A DNA stretch of 64,000 nucleotides, taken from assembly GCA_947307415.1 (NCBI GenBank), contig CAMZJA010000005.1:1-64000 (forward strand), given 5' to 3'. The notes under the pieces are model-generated. The model saw only the letters and a program-made list of their open reading frames with translations, had not been told where the DNA came from and made no database searches. Below, one piece after another: positions 36,093-45,167 of this stretch. The translations under genes were made by a program, and so were the position numbers. Position 1 is the stretch's first letter; each line of letters begins with the position of its first letter. Source of the stretch: an uncultured Bacteroidales bacterium (GTDB lineage: Bacteria; Bacteroidota; Bacteroidia; Bacteroidales; F082).

Positions 36093-37514
36093 ATGAAAAA
36101 CATTAGATTAACTATTCCATTCTCAGCGATAGTTTTATGTCTTGTCATCGCGATGAGCGGTTGCAAATGCGACAGCAAAAACGGGAAAAATTATCAGATT
36201 AAAGATAACGTCATAGTCTTCGACGAGCCGCAACGTGTTGATGGTCAAATGAGTATGCTCCAGTTCGCCGCTGAGCCTATTGAGAATGTACGCATTGGAT
36301 TCATAGGTGTCGGAATGCGCGGATACGATGCGGTTTATCGTATGACATTCATCGATGGCATTGAGATTGTAGCTTTGTGCGACCTCGTTGGAGAGAAAGT
36401 TGAGCAGGTTCAGAAAGAGATTCTTGAGGCGAAAGGATTGCCGCGCGCAGCGGAATATGTAGGCGAGACTGCTTACAAAGAGCTTTGTGAGCGTGACGAC
36501 ATTGACCTCGTTTACATCTGCACCAACTGGCAAACTCACGTTCCGATGGCTATCTACGCCATGCAACATGGCAAACATGTGGCATTGGAAGTGCCTGCCG
36601 CCACATCTGTTGAAGATTGTTGGAAATTGGTTGATGTCTCGGAGCAGACTCGTAAACATTGTATGATGCTTGAGAATTGCTGCTACGACTTCTTTGAGAT
36701 GACAGCACTAAATATGGCTAAACTCGGCATGTTTGGCGAAGTGATCCATGCTGAAGGCGCTTACATCCATAACCTTGAGCCATATTGGCATGAATATCAA
36801 AATAATTGGCGTCTCGAATTTAATCAAAACCACTCTGGCGATGTTTATGCGACTCACGGACTCGGTCCGGTTTGCCAAGTTTTGGACATCCACCGCGGCG
36901 ACAAAATGGATTATCTCGTTTCGATGAGCACTCCTTCATATAACGGCAAGAAAATCGCCAAGGAGATGATGGGTGTCGATGACTTCGCCAATGGCGACAT
37001 GACAACTACCATGATTGAGACTCACAACGGCAAGACCATCTTGATTGAGCACAACGTTTACACCTACAGACCATACAACAGACTTTATCAACTAACTGGT
37101 ACTGAAGGCTTTGCAAACAAATATCCTATTGAAGGATTCACCTTGATGGATAAAAACCTTCCTGAAGGATTCCTTGCCGAAGGTCAGCACCTCAACGTGC
37201 ACGGCTTCGTGCCGAAAGACGTACGCGACAAGATTATGACGGAGTATCTCCACCCTATTGCGAAAGAGATTGAGGATAAGGCAAAACAAGTGGGCGGTCA
37301 TGGCGGCATGGACTTCATAATGGATTACCGTTTGATTTACTGTCTGCAGAACGGTCTTCCACTCGATGAGGACGTTTACGATGCCGCAGAATGGTCGTGC
37401 ATCGGAGAGTTGTCGGCAGCTTCAATTGAAAACCACGGCATGCCGGTGAAAATGCCTGATTTCACTCGCGGCGACTGGAACAAAGTTAATGGCTACAAAC
37501 ATGCAATGAAATAA
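36093..37514 (+). CDS. GH109 alpha-N-acetylgalactosaminidase (Gfo/Idh/MocA family), lipoprotein
   Basis: A 473-residue protein. Signal and lipobox end in AMSGCKC. The NAD-binding Rossmann part has RIGFIGVGMRGYDA and VALCDLVGEK, then YICTNWQTH and KHVALEVPAATSVE. The C-terminal half carries YIHNLEPYWHEYQNNWRLE and GDVYATHGLGPV, which are hallmarks of GH109. Known role: NAD-assisted hydrolysis of terminal alpha-GalNAc, as on blood group A antigen and O-glycan cores. NAD stays bound and is recycled, so a periplasmic or surface place is possible. The divergent neighbour is the NahK-like kinase, which could act on the released sugar. Confidence 0.9.
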   Translation: MKNIRLTIPFSAIVLCLVIAMSGCKCDSKNGKNYQIKDNVIVFDEPQRVDGQMSMLQFAAEPIENVRIGFIGVGMRGYDAVYRMTFIDGIEIVALCDLVGEKVEQVQKEILEAKGLPRAAEYVGETAYKELCERDDIDLVYICTNWQTHVPMAIYAMQHGKHVALEVPAATSVEDCWKLVDVSEQTRKHCMMLENCCYDFFEMTALNMAKLGMFGEVIHAEGAYIHNLEPYWHEYQNNWRLEFNQNHSGDVYATHGLGPVCQVLDIHRGDKMDYLVSMSTPSYNGKKIAKEMMGVDDFANGDMTTTMIETHNGKTILIEHNVYTYRPYNRLYQLTGTEGFANKYPIEGFTLMDKNLPEGFLAEGQHLNVHGFVPKDVRDKIMTEYLHPIAKEIEDKAKQVGGHGGMDFIMDYRLIYCLQNGLPLDEDVYDAAEWSCIGELSAASIENHGMPVKMPDFTRGDWNKVNGYKHAMK

Positions 37515-37517
37515 AAG

Positions 37518-37604
37518 TTTTTAGTCGTTAGTCCTTAGTCGTTAGAAAAATATAATAACTAAAGACTAACAACTAAAGACTAAAGACTAAATACTAAAGA
37601 CTAA
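37518..37604. repeat. imperfect short repeats around CTAAAGACTAA
   Basis: The space between GH109 and rubrerythrin is a low-complexity patch. Its left part has TTTTTAGTCGTTAGTCCTTAG and its right part five close copies of ACTAAAG or ACTAAAGACTAA. The right part is complementary to the left, so an AT-rich hairpin could form. Related words occur at 11548-11617. Confidence 0.6.
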
Positions 37605-37632
37605 TAATATTCTAAACTAAAAATAAATTATC

Positions 37633-38178
37633 ATGAAAAAGAAATTCGTATGTCCAATTTGCGGCTTCGTTTATGAAGGAGAAGAAGCTCCTGAAAGATG
37701 CCCACAGTGCAAACAAGTTGTTGAATGGAAGGTCCTCGATGAGAGTGCAGCCCTTAATTTTGTGACCGAACATGTCGTCGGAATCGCCAAAGGCACCGGT
37801 GATGAAATGATTAAGGATTTGAATGCACAGTATATGGCAGAGGCCACTGAGGTCGGTATGTATCTGGCCATGAGCCGTCAGGCCGACCGCGAGGGATACC
37901 CAGAGATTGCTGAGGCTTTCAAACGTTATGCCTTTGAAGAGGCAGATCATTGTGCCCGTTTCGCTGAATTACTTGGCGAGGTGGTTTGGGACACCAAGAC
38001 CAACCTCTACAAACGTATGGTGGCTGAATGCGGCGCCTGCGAGGAGAAGATGCGCATAGCACGCGTGGCAAAGGAACGCAACCTCGATGCTATCCACGAC
38101 ACCGTCCACGAGATGGCAAAAGACGAAGCCCGTCACGGCAAAGGATTTGAAGGACTGTATAACAGATACTTCAAATAG
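37633..38178 (+). CDS. reverse-type rubrerythrin (N-terminal rubredoxin, C-terminal ferritin-like)
   Basis: A 181-residue protein. Residues 1-35 form a rubredoxin-like site ([15 protein letters not shown]). The ferritin-like di-iron domain follows, with [24 protein letters not shown] and [12 protein letters not shown] supplying Glu and His ligands. In classical rubrerythrin the rubredoxin part is C-terminal; here the order is reversed, as in clostridial oxygen-induced Rbr3 proteins. Expected role: cytoplasmic reduction of hydrogen peroxide with NAD(P)H-derived electrons, protecting an anaerobe. A hairpin after the gene ends transcription. Confidence 0.9.
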   Translation: MKKKFVCPICGFVYEGEEAPERCPQCKQVVEWKVLDESAALNFVTEHVVGIAKGTGDEMIKDLNAQYMAEATEVGMYLAMSRQADREGYPEIAEAFKRYAFEEADHCARFAELLGEVVWDTKTNLYKRMVAECGACEEKMRIARVAKERNLDAIHDTVHEMAKDEARHGKGFEGLYNRYFK

Positions 38179-38207
38179 TTAAAAGTTGAAAGTTTATAGT
38201 TTAAAGA

Positions 38208-38245
38208 TTATGGGCGAATGATAATTCGCCCATAACGTTTTATCT
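38208..38245. terminator. terminator between rubrerythrin and the dikinase gene
   Basis: TTATGGGCGAA (38208-38218) and TTCGCCCATAA (38225-38235) form a perfect 11-base stem with a 6-base loop; AT-rich flanks include CGTTTTATCTTTT on the plus strand. Confidence 0.8.
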
Positions 38246-38257
38246 TTTAACTCTAAA

Positions 38258-41200
38258 CTAATAATTATATCCCTTCCCCATTTTCATTTTCTCTGTCGGG
38301 TAATGACCGAGATAAACTAAACCAAGATTTCCGTCAATAGCAATCTTATCGCCCATTTTGAGATTATTGCCATTCAGTTCGGCGCAATGTTTCTCGTCGT
38401 TGACCATAAGCTCGACACACGATACCACGCATACCTTTCCGAGACGCACAGCGGTGACAGCGGCATGCGACGTGGCGCCACCGCGAGCCGTGAGCAAGCC
38501 GTCGGTGTCGAAGATAAGACCGATGTCATCTGGAACGGTATCAGGGCGCACAAGGATGACGTTTTCGTTAGGATATTTTTGGCGTAAAGTCTTGATATCC
38601 TGCTCGTTAAAAGCTACCAAGCCATTCATAGCACCACCGCCTATGCCCATGCCGCGACCGATTTGATTCATCTCCGTAGGCGACTGCACAAAGGCGTTCA
38701 CGGTGTCTTCAAGTTTCAGGTCTTGGTCGCGAATCTGCAAGATATGGAAGTCTTCAGGTTTGTCGGATTCGAAGGTGAACTCCATCTCCTGCGGCGCATA
38801 TCCGAGGTCTTCGGTCAGCGTCTTCGCGATAGAATAAATCTTTTTGTAAATCTCAGGAAGAGCCGTCTGCATTGACGGTCCCTCGAGGTTTGCCGCTTTG
38901 CGCTGTGTCTCGCCTATCGGCAACGGCTTCACCAGTCCGCCCACGATATCCTCACCCTGGCTGCGCATGGTGAAGTCACCGTACAGATGCACGCCCGGAC
39001 GCTCGCGATGCGGGTTTTGGGTAAACACCACGCCAGTGCCCGACACCTCACTGATATTACCGTAAATCATCTGCTGCACTATGACTGCCGTTCCCCAGTT
39101 TTCGGAGATGCCGAGATGACGACGGTATGCCAGTGCGCGCTCGGAGTTCCATGAGTCGAACACCATGTTGACACACTCGACGATCTGTTTGAACGGATCC
39201 TGCTCAAGCACAACGCCATGATTTTCAAGTATTTTCTTGTAAGAATAAGCCATCTCGCGCATCTGAGCCGCCTTAAAATCGACTTTCTGCTTGACCTTAT
39301 ATTTCGACTTGAAACTATTTATTTCCTCATCAAAGAAGTCACGATGAATGCCTTTCGCCATGCCCCAACTCTGCAGGAAACGACGGTATGAGTCCCATAT
39401 TGCCCATGCTTTTGCAGGGTCTTCAGCGATTTTCTCGACGAGTTCATCGTTTAAACCCACGTTCAGGAAGGTATCCATAGCTCCCGGCATCGAGATGGCG
39501 GTACCCGAGCGCACCGACACGAGCAGCGGCATCTCCGGGTTATTAAATTTCCTTCCGCTGATGCGCTCCAACTCTTCCATGAAGTGTTTCAGCATTTCAT
39601 GAATCTCGCTTCTCAGCTCAGGAATGGTGTTGATGGTGTCATTACGACGGAACGCCTCGGTGGTGATGACAAATCCCGGAGGCACCGGCATCCCTTTCAA
39701 ATACAGGGTTTTCAGGTTGTTGGCCTTGTTGCCGATAAACACCTGGTTGTCCATCTTTGGCGTCGGTGTCCAGAACGGACTTATCAGCATCTCGGAGTTA
39801 TACGTCATGATGTCGCTGATGAGTTTCGGGTCGAGCGTCGACTCCATCGTTCTCAAAGAAGTCAGAATTCGTCCGATGAAGTTGTCGAGCGGCTGCATCA
39901 GGAAGGCGTCGGAGAGCATGTCACGATGGAATTCCTCCGATTTCTTGCTGATCAGAGCCACCATATCGCGCTCGTTGAGCTTGTTTTCCGGGTCGAAAAG
40001 CTGCGGAATAACCATCTTCAGCGGATATTCGTAGGATTTCAGGAAGTATTTGATAATGATACGTCTGACATCCTCAGCGATGAACTGGAAGATGTTGATA
40101 TACTGCCCAAACGAGAAGCTTCGCGAGGTCAAACTGTAGCGCAGCATGTCGAGTTTCGAGTTGAAGCTCTGGTTGGTGATGCCGTCGAGTGCAAGGCCGT
40201 CGCGGAAATATCGCAAAATGATGTAAATCTGATTCATCGTGCGCTCGGAGATGTACTCGAGGTTGATGCTTTGCACCACCTTCTCCATGAGCTGTGTCGC
40301 AACTCGTTCGAGCCTGAAAGTCAAGCCCATAGCCTCGAATTTATTCTCACGATAGGTACCGTACATCGACGGAATTCCGATGGCGATATGGCGCTTATGA
40401 TAGATATTTTCCCAGCCTTCGCTCTGTTCAGGACTGAAAATTATCTCCTTCAGCTTGCTCATGAAAGCATAAATCATGCTCAGCGACTTGCCGAAATTCT
40501 TTTCTTTATAAACCTTCTCAAAATCGTCGATGTCCTTGTCGGGAATGAACGGGAAATTGCGAAGATAGGCGAAGATATTGACACTTTCGAAGCTGTATTT
40601 CTCGCGAAGATAAGCGTAAAGGTCGCGGATATCCATCAAACGAAGGTGCTCGCGCTGATAAAGCTCGTCGTCGAGGTTGATTTTATCGGCAGCCTTACGG
40701 ATAAGACTTTCATAGTCGTCGCGCGAAAGCATCAGAATATCGTCAGGATTCAGACATGATATCTCACACATCGTCTGAACGAGATTATGCACATGAATGA
40801 ACCAAGTGCTTTGCTTATCAATGCTTTCAAAGACATTATTAGGCAAAATCGACTTCAAAGCATCGAGGTTGCCGTCGCTCCAGAACTGAAAAACGTCGAA
40901 AGTGAGGTCGATAAGGGTGTTGTTACTCTCGGTGTGCACCTGTTTACGCAGAAAATGCACGAGCTTATCCTGACGAAGCGAGATCTCGTCCATATTGGTG
41001 GTGACGTTGCGAATCTCGCCCTCCGCCCCTATCTCATTGAAATACACAGGGAAAATGCGCGAGAGCTGTTTAACCTTTTTATAATAAGGCGAGATGTTGG
41101 AATTCAAAATCTTCGTAATCTCACGCTGGAAAAGGTCGGTGTCGCTGATAAAGATGCCACCAAGTTTCAGGTTGACAATCAACGAAGAAAGCAGCTTTTC

Positions 41201-42400
41201 CAATGGCGTTTTAGAGTATTCGATGAGCTCGAGCCACACACGGATATTCTTGATATGGTCTTTATTTACTGACAGTTGCCAATCCTCATTAACAAAAACA
41301 TTGCCCGGCGTGATGAATCCAAACTCGATGAGGCGTTTCTCAAAATGGTTGACGATTTCCTTCATGTCGGTGTTATCGACATTGATGATTTTCTTACCCA
41401 AAGTAAGTTGAAAATCAAGCACCGCCGAGCTGTAGTTCTTGCGCAACTCCTTGGCCAGACTGAAGATTGTGTCGATAAACGGAATCAGCTCATCCTGCGG
41501 CATCTCGTCGATGGCATCGCGCATCATGCGGTCCATGTTCCAGATGAGACGCTCGCGTTGGCTTTCCATGCCAGGCAGATGCAGCAGATAAAACACATAA
41601 TGGAATTTCGTTATAAAATGCTCAAAACGGCCTTCCGACTCGGTAAAACGCTTCGCAACCTGTTCAAAATTAGGCATTTCCGCCAACTTATCCCAAGAAT
41701 CTGCCGCTTTTAAATCGTTATTTAAACCATTGAAATATGGCTCTCCAACTTCATTAATTATTATGTTTTTCTCATCAGCGGAAAGCAGATTTCCATTATC
41801 AGAAACCCATTGCTCGACCTCCGATGTCGACTGCCAATAACTGTAATTTTCCTGCAACATCATGTGCAAAATATGGCATGCCGAAGCGTTGAAGGCCTCA
41901 TCTTTTGCTACACAATCCAGATAACGCTCAGCATGTTTGGTTGCTAGTATGTAACAGTCTTTATTTGTCTCAAATCTATCTTCCAATATATTGAAAACCA
42001 ATTCAACAAGCATTGAGTGCTTAGGCGATTTTGTTATCACCTGATTGGCAAATTCCATCAAGGTAACAACAATATTCAGCCTTAGTTTCAGCGCCACTTC
42101 AGGTTTCAGAAGACTTCTCATCATCTCGAGAGGCAGCTTCAGCGTGTCGGCTGGCACATCATCGCGAGTGTAGAACCAGAAATCGTCCATCAGAATCTTG
42201 CGCAGCTCCTCTGTCACGAATGTATGGTTCGATAACGGATGATGGTATTCGGTGATGCATTCCGAAGCACGCTTGTTGATTCCGAAGTAGCTGGCACTCA
42301 ACGCAATAAACGCCTTATGATCTTCCGGAATAAAAATATCCTTGTATCGTGTTTGAGCTAAATTAGCCTCTAACGCTTGGGATTTGAATGTCTCGCTCAT
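38258..42400 (-). CDS. very large PPDK-like dikinase without PEP/pyruvate barrel
   Basis: A 1380-residue protein. The first 870 or so residues are unlike anything I recognise: mostly helical, no signal peptide. From about residue 890 the nucleotide-binding half of pyruvate phosphate dikinase begins: GNKANNLKTLYLKGMPVPPG, then VSVRSGTAISMPGAMDTFLN, GTGVVFTQNP and YGDFTMRSQGEDIV. The phosphohistidine domain is at the very C-terminus, with ILVRPDTVPDD and TARGGATSHAAV, the His being the phosphate carrier. The third PPDK domain, the barrel that handles PEP and pyruvate, is absent. The acceptor therefore cannot be pyruvate in the ordinary way; the N-terminal region may bind something else. It is monocistronic. 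Confidence 0.8.
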   Translation of the reverse strand: MSETFKSQALEANLAQTRYKDIFIPEDHKAFIALSASYFGINKRASECITEYHHPLSNHTFVTEELRKILMDDFWFYTRDDVPADTLKLPLEMMRSLLKPEVALKLRLNIVVTLMEFANQVITKSPKHSMLVELVFNILEDRFETNKDCYILATKHAERYLDCVAKDEAFNASACHILHMMLQENYSYWQSTSEVEQWVSDNGNLLSADEKNIIINEVGEPYFNGLNNDLKAADSWDKLAEMPNFEQVAKRFTESEGRFEHFITKFHYVFYLLHLPGMESQRERLIWNMDRMMRDAIDEMPQDELIPFIDTIFSLAKELRKNYSSAVLDFQLTLGKKIINVDNTDMKEIVNHFEKRLIEFGFITPGNVFVNEDWQLSVNKDHIKNIRVWLELIEYSKTPLEKLLSSLIVNLKLGGIFISDTDLFQREITKILNSNISPYYKKVKQLSRIFPVYFNEIGAEGEIRNVTTNMDEISLRQDKLVHFLRKQVHTESNNTLIDLTFDVFQFWSDGNLDALKSILPNNVFESIDKQSTWFIHVHNLVQTMCEISCLNPDDILMLSRDDYESLIRKAADKINLDDELYQREHLRLMDIRDLYAYLREKYSFESVNIFAYLRNFPFIPDKDIDDFEKVYKEKNFGKSLSMIYAFMSKLKEIIFSPEQSEGWENIYHKRHIAIGIPSMYGTYRENKFEAMGLTFRLERVATQLMEKVVQSINLEYISERTMNQIYIILRYFRDGLALDGITNQSFNSKLDMLRYSLTSRSFSFGQYINIFQFIAEDVRRIIIKYFLKSYEYPLKMVIPQLFDPENKLNERDMVALISKKSEEFHRDMLSDAFLMQPLDNFIGRILTSLRTMESTLDPKLISDIMTYNSEMLISPFWTPTPKMDNQVFIGNKANNLKTLYLKGMPVPPGFVITTEAFRRNDTINTIPELRSEIHEMLKHFMEELERISGRKFNNPEMPLLVSVRSGTAISMPGAMDTFLNVGLNDELVEKIAEDPAKAWAIWDSYRRFLQSWGMAKGIHRDFFDEEINSFKSKYKVKQKVDFKAAQMREMAYSYKKILENHGVVLEQDPFKQIVECVNMVFDSWNSERALAYRRHLGISENWGTAVIVQQMIYGNISEVSGTGVVFTQNPHRERPGVHLYGDFTMRSQGEDIVGGLVKPLPIGETQRKAANLEGPSMQTALPEIYKKIYSIAKTLTEDLGYAPQEMEFTFESDKPEDFHILQIRDQDLKLEDTVNAFVQSPTEMNQIGRGMGIGGGAMNGLVAFNEQDIKTLRQKYPNENVILVRPDTVPDDIGLIFDTDGLLTARGGATSHAAVTAVRLGKVCVVSCVELMVNDEKHCAELNGNNLKMGDKIAIDGNLGLVYLGHYPTEKMKMGKGYNY

Positions 42401-42407
42401 GATTTAA

Positions 42408-42953
42408 TCAAAAAATATTGTTGCAAAGATAAGAATTCTTTTCCAAATCTAAAAGAAATCTTTTTCTATCCAATCCGCCGCCGTATCCGGTTAAAGAACC
42501 ATTGCTTCCGATGACTCTGTGACAGGGAGCTATTATTGATATCGCATTGACAGCGTTGGCGTTAGCAACAGCTCGAACTGCGTTTGGCATTCCGATTCGT
42601 TGAGCTAAATCACCATACGAAATCGTTTTTCCGTAAGGAATTTTCAGCAATTCGTTCCAAACTTTTTTCTGAAAATCGGTTCCGACAAATAATAAAGGAA
42701 TATCAAACTCACGACGTTTATTTAAAAAGTACTCGTCAAGTTGGTATTTAGCCTTTTCAATATCATCTGAAGAGCCTTCAACATAGTTTGCATTCAGAAT
42801 TCTTTGCAAACGTTGGTCAACAGAAGCACGCCTACGGCCATCAGCCCAATCGCAAAGGCACAGCTTGCCATCAAAAGAGCCGAGAATCATTTCTCCGCAA
42901 GGAAAAACATACTTCTCAATTTCAATTTTATTTTTCCATCCAAATGATTGCAC
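42408..42953 (-). CDS. ogt: methylated-DNA--protein-cysteine methyltransferase (Ogt)
   Basis: A 181-residue O6-alkylguanine-DNA alkyltransferase. The active-site motif is IIAPCHRVIGSNGSLTGYGGG, where the Cys takes the methyl group. FQKKVWNELLKIPYGKTISY and ANAVNAI form the DNA-binding helix-turn-helix region with the arginine-like finger. Role: suicide repair of O6-methylguanine. It is the stand-alone type with no Ada regulatory part. Its start lies 26 bases inside the 3' end of the WG-repeat gene, so translation is probably coupled. Confidence 0.93.
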   Translation of the reverse strand: MQSFGWKNKIEIEKYVFPCGEMILGSFDGKLCLCDWADGRRRASVDQRLQRILNANYVEGSSDDIEKAKYQLDEYFLNKRREFDIPLLFVGTDFQKKVWNELLKIPYGKTISYGDLAQRIGMPNAVRAVANANAVNAISIIAPCHRVIGSNGSLTGYGGGLDRKRFLLDLEKNSYLCNNIF

Positions 42954-43998
42954 CTGTCGTATCTATATAAGCCATTTTATCACCAATCATAACTTTAGCC
43001 AGTCCATCCCTAAAATAATCCGCATCATCAAACTGCATTTCAATAACAAGACTACCTGTCTTATCAATAAATCCAGCTTTCCCTCTATGAATTGCTCTCA
43101 CTATTGAAAAACCTTCTTTAAAAACTGATATGTTCTCATACTCAAGATTTTTGATGACATAGTTTCCGCTTTTATCAATAAAACTTGTCTTTCCATTCAC
43201 CACAACGCGAGCCAATCCATCATAAAAACCAGTAGTCAATTCATCAAATTGTGGCTCAATGACAAATTCTCCCGTCGTACCAATAAAACCGTATTTGCCA
43301 TCATAGGTTTCTTGAACTAAAGCTAAACCTTCCTTAAAATCATCAGCAAAATAAAATTTAGGCTCAATGATCATTCTACCTGTCTTATCAATGTACCCCT
43401 CTTTATATCCATGTATTCTGCAACAGGCATGATCCAATTCATTGGTTATATCAAAAAAGACAGCCAAACCATCAGAAAAACAATAACCGGCGAAACTATG
43501 TTTAACCTTCAGCACGGTTCTCCCTGAATAATCAATATATTTGTATTTATACATGACTTTTCCAAACCATATATGCCATGTACTAACACGAGCATATCCT
43601 TCGTGAAATTCACACAAATCACCTTTGTCACCATGTATAGAATATATCGTTTTGCCTGTTTTATCAATAAGTAGTTGTTTATGTTTCTCAAAAACTAAGG
43701 CATATCCCTCATTGAAATCATAACATCTGTCAAATTGCGGTTCAATCACGTTATTTCCCGACTTGTCAATAAAGCCCAATTTCCCATCAATTTTAACACA
43801 CGCTAAACCTTCAGAGAAATAACCAGCCCTATCATATCTCGGAGATATAACAACCTCACCGTTTTTGTTCATATAACCATATTGACCGTTTTCTCTTATT
43901 GGATACAATGGTTCATCTGATTGTATTGATTGCGACTTACAATCAAAACTATTTAAAAGCAATAGCGATAATGCCAACAGAGTAATAATCTTTTTCAT
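42928..43998 (-). CDS. exported WG-repeat protein
   Basis: A 356-residue protein. I chose the ATG at 43998 (MKKIITLLALS) because it gives a signal peptide directly; an in-frame codon at 44064 lies upstream of the promoter. About nine repeats of roughly 40 residues follow, each with a core like GLACVKIDGKLGFIDKSGN and a following VIEPQFD. This is the WG (KWG) repeat, a beta-propeller-like or beta-rich binding domain of unknown ligand. The later repeat at about residue 130 is degenerate. The neighbouring ogt overlaps it, but a shared function is not evident. Confidence 0.85.
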   Translation of the reverse strand: MKKIITLLALSLLLLNSFDCKSQSIQSDEPLYPIRENGQYGYMNKNGEVVISPRYDRAGYFSEGLACVKIDGKLGFIDKSGNNVIEPQFDRCYDFNEGYALVFEKHKQLLIDKTGKTIYSIHGDKGDLCEFHEGYARVSTWHIWFGKVMYKYKYIDYSGRTVLKVKHSFAGYCFSDGLAVFFDITNELDHACCRIHGYKEGYIDKTGRMIIEPKFYFADDFKEGLALVQETYDGKYGFIGTTGEFVIEPQFDELTTGFYDGLARVVVNGKTSFIDKSGNYVIKNLEYENISVFKEGFSIVRAIHRGKAGFIDKTGSLVIEMQFDDADYFRDGLAKVMIGDKMAYIDTTGAIIWMEK

Positions 43999-44020
43999 AT
44001 TATTAAGTTTTTTATTTTCA

Positions 44021-44050
44021 TTGCAAATATACAAAAAAAACATATCTTTG
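44021..44050 (+). promoter_or_regulatory. promoter of the T9SS esterase gene
   Basis: TTG (44021-44023), 19 bases, TATCTTTG (44043-44050): a perfect Bacteroidota promoter, 26 bases before the ATG at 44077. Confidence 0.75.
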
Positions 44051-44056
44051 CACAAA
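44024..44056 (-). promoter_or_regulatory. overlapping divergent promoter of the WG-repeat gene
   Basis: On the minus strand TTTG (44053-44056), 21 bases, TATATTTG (44024-44031), 26 bases before the ATG at 43998. It occupies nearly the same bases as the opposite promoter, so the two polymerases would compete. Confidence 0.6.
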
Positions 44057-44076
44057 ATTTTCAATTAATTATCATC

Positions 44077-45162
44077 ATGAAAACTCGCAACTTACTACTA
44101 ATCACATTCTTAACAATATTTTTCGGCACAAATAGCTTCGCGCAGATTCAGAATTTCGAATGGCAGAACGTGCAACGCCAATATCTTGTGCGCACTCCTG
44201 AGAACTACGAGTCGCTTCCTGTAATGTTTTTCCTGCACGGTTTGGGCGACAACATTACTCGTTTGGATAATGAGTTCCATTTCCAGCAGGTTGCCGATAA
44301 TTACGGCTGGATGGTTGTCATTCCGCAGGCCTTGAACGAAGGCTACGGCTCCATGTGGAACGCAGGCCTCACCGCCAGCACCACCAATGATTCCGGTTTC
44401 TTGATGGCATTGCTCGACTCATTGGCAGTGCAATATCCTGTAAATCAAGACAGTATATTCTTCACAGGCTTCTCAATGGGCGGTTTCATGTCGCACCGAA
44501 TGGCAATCGAACATGGCGACCGCATAAACGCAGCGGCACCTGTCAGCGGACTTATCACCACTTACATGGCGAACCACACCGCTGTAGCTCCAGTCAGAAT
44601 TCTCGACATCCACGGAACCAACGACCCTGTTGTGGGTTACGACGGCGGCTCGGAATATTTCGGCTATCAACTCGGTCTCAGCGTTGAAAACATCCTAAAT
44701 TATTGGATTAACGCCAACGTCTGCACCAACGAGCCAATAATTGACACCCTGCCCGACACCCAAAACGACGGACTGCGATTCGTGGAATACGTCTATCCCG
44801 GCACAAAAGAGCTGCGCCATCTGAAGGTTCTCGGCGGCAATCATTCTTGGTATCGCAATGCCAATCAACACGATATCGACTACATAACTTATATCCACGA
44901 CTTCTTCACAGGGAAAATCTCGCATAACAGCGTCAACTCCCCGACCACAGGAAGTCTGAATGTTTATCCTAATCCAACGTCAGGACAAATCAAAATCGAG
45001 TTGGAATCGCCGGCAACAATAGAAATCGTTGATATTCAAGGGCGTACAATCATTCAAAAGCAGCTAGAATCAGGCATAGCATTTATTGATTTGGGTGGAA
45101 TCCAAAGCGGCGTTTATTTTCTGAAAGGAAACGGCGCAACAAGCAAACTGGTTATAGAATAA
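44077..45162 (+). CDS. secreted esterase (PHB depolymerase/LpqC-like) with T9SS sorting domain
   Basis: A 361-residue exported protein (signal ending SFAQ). The alpha/beta-hydrolase core has FFLHGLGDNITRL (oxyanion region), FTGFSMGGFMSH with the catalytic Ser, HGTNDPVVGYDGG with the Asp and LGGNHSWY with the His. This fits the LpqC/polyhydroxybutyrate depolymerase or feruloyl-esterase-like group. The last 75 residues are a Por-type T9SS signal (LNVYPNPTSGQIK, GVYFLKG). The enzyme probably acts outside the cell on ester-linked groups of polysaccharide or diet-derived compounds; the substrate is not known. Own promoter; the Nudix gene follows after 5 bases. Confidence 0.85.
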   Translation: MKTRNLLLITFLTIFFGTNSFAQIQNFEWQNVQRQYLVRTPENYESLPVMFFLHGLGDNITRLDNEFHFQQVADNYGWMVVIPQALNEGYGSMWNAGLTASTTNDSGFLMALLDSLAVQYPVNQDSIFFTGFSMGGFMSHRMAIEHGDRINAAAPVSGLITTYMANHTAVAPVRILDIHGTNDPVVGYDGGSEYFGYQLGLSVENILNYWINANVCTNEPIIDTLPDTQNDGLRFVEYVYPGTKELRHLKVLGGNHSWYRNANQHDIDYITYIHDFFTGKISHNSVNSPTTGSLNVYPNPTSGQIKIELESPATIEIVDIQGRTIIQKQLESGIAFIDLGGIQSGVYFLKGNGATSKLVIE

Positions 45163-45167
45163 GAATC

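Noticed and set aside
37518..37604. Possible small CRISPR array because of regularly returning CTAAAGACTAA words.
   Set aside because: Units are only 7-12 bases, without spacers of constant length, and no cas genes are near; it is low-complexity repeat.
39584..40759. Open reading frame of 391 codons opposite the large dikinase gene.
   Set aside because: The protein is rich in His, Arg and Val with no motifs; the other strand encodes conserved PPDK-like sequence and a consistent long frame.
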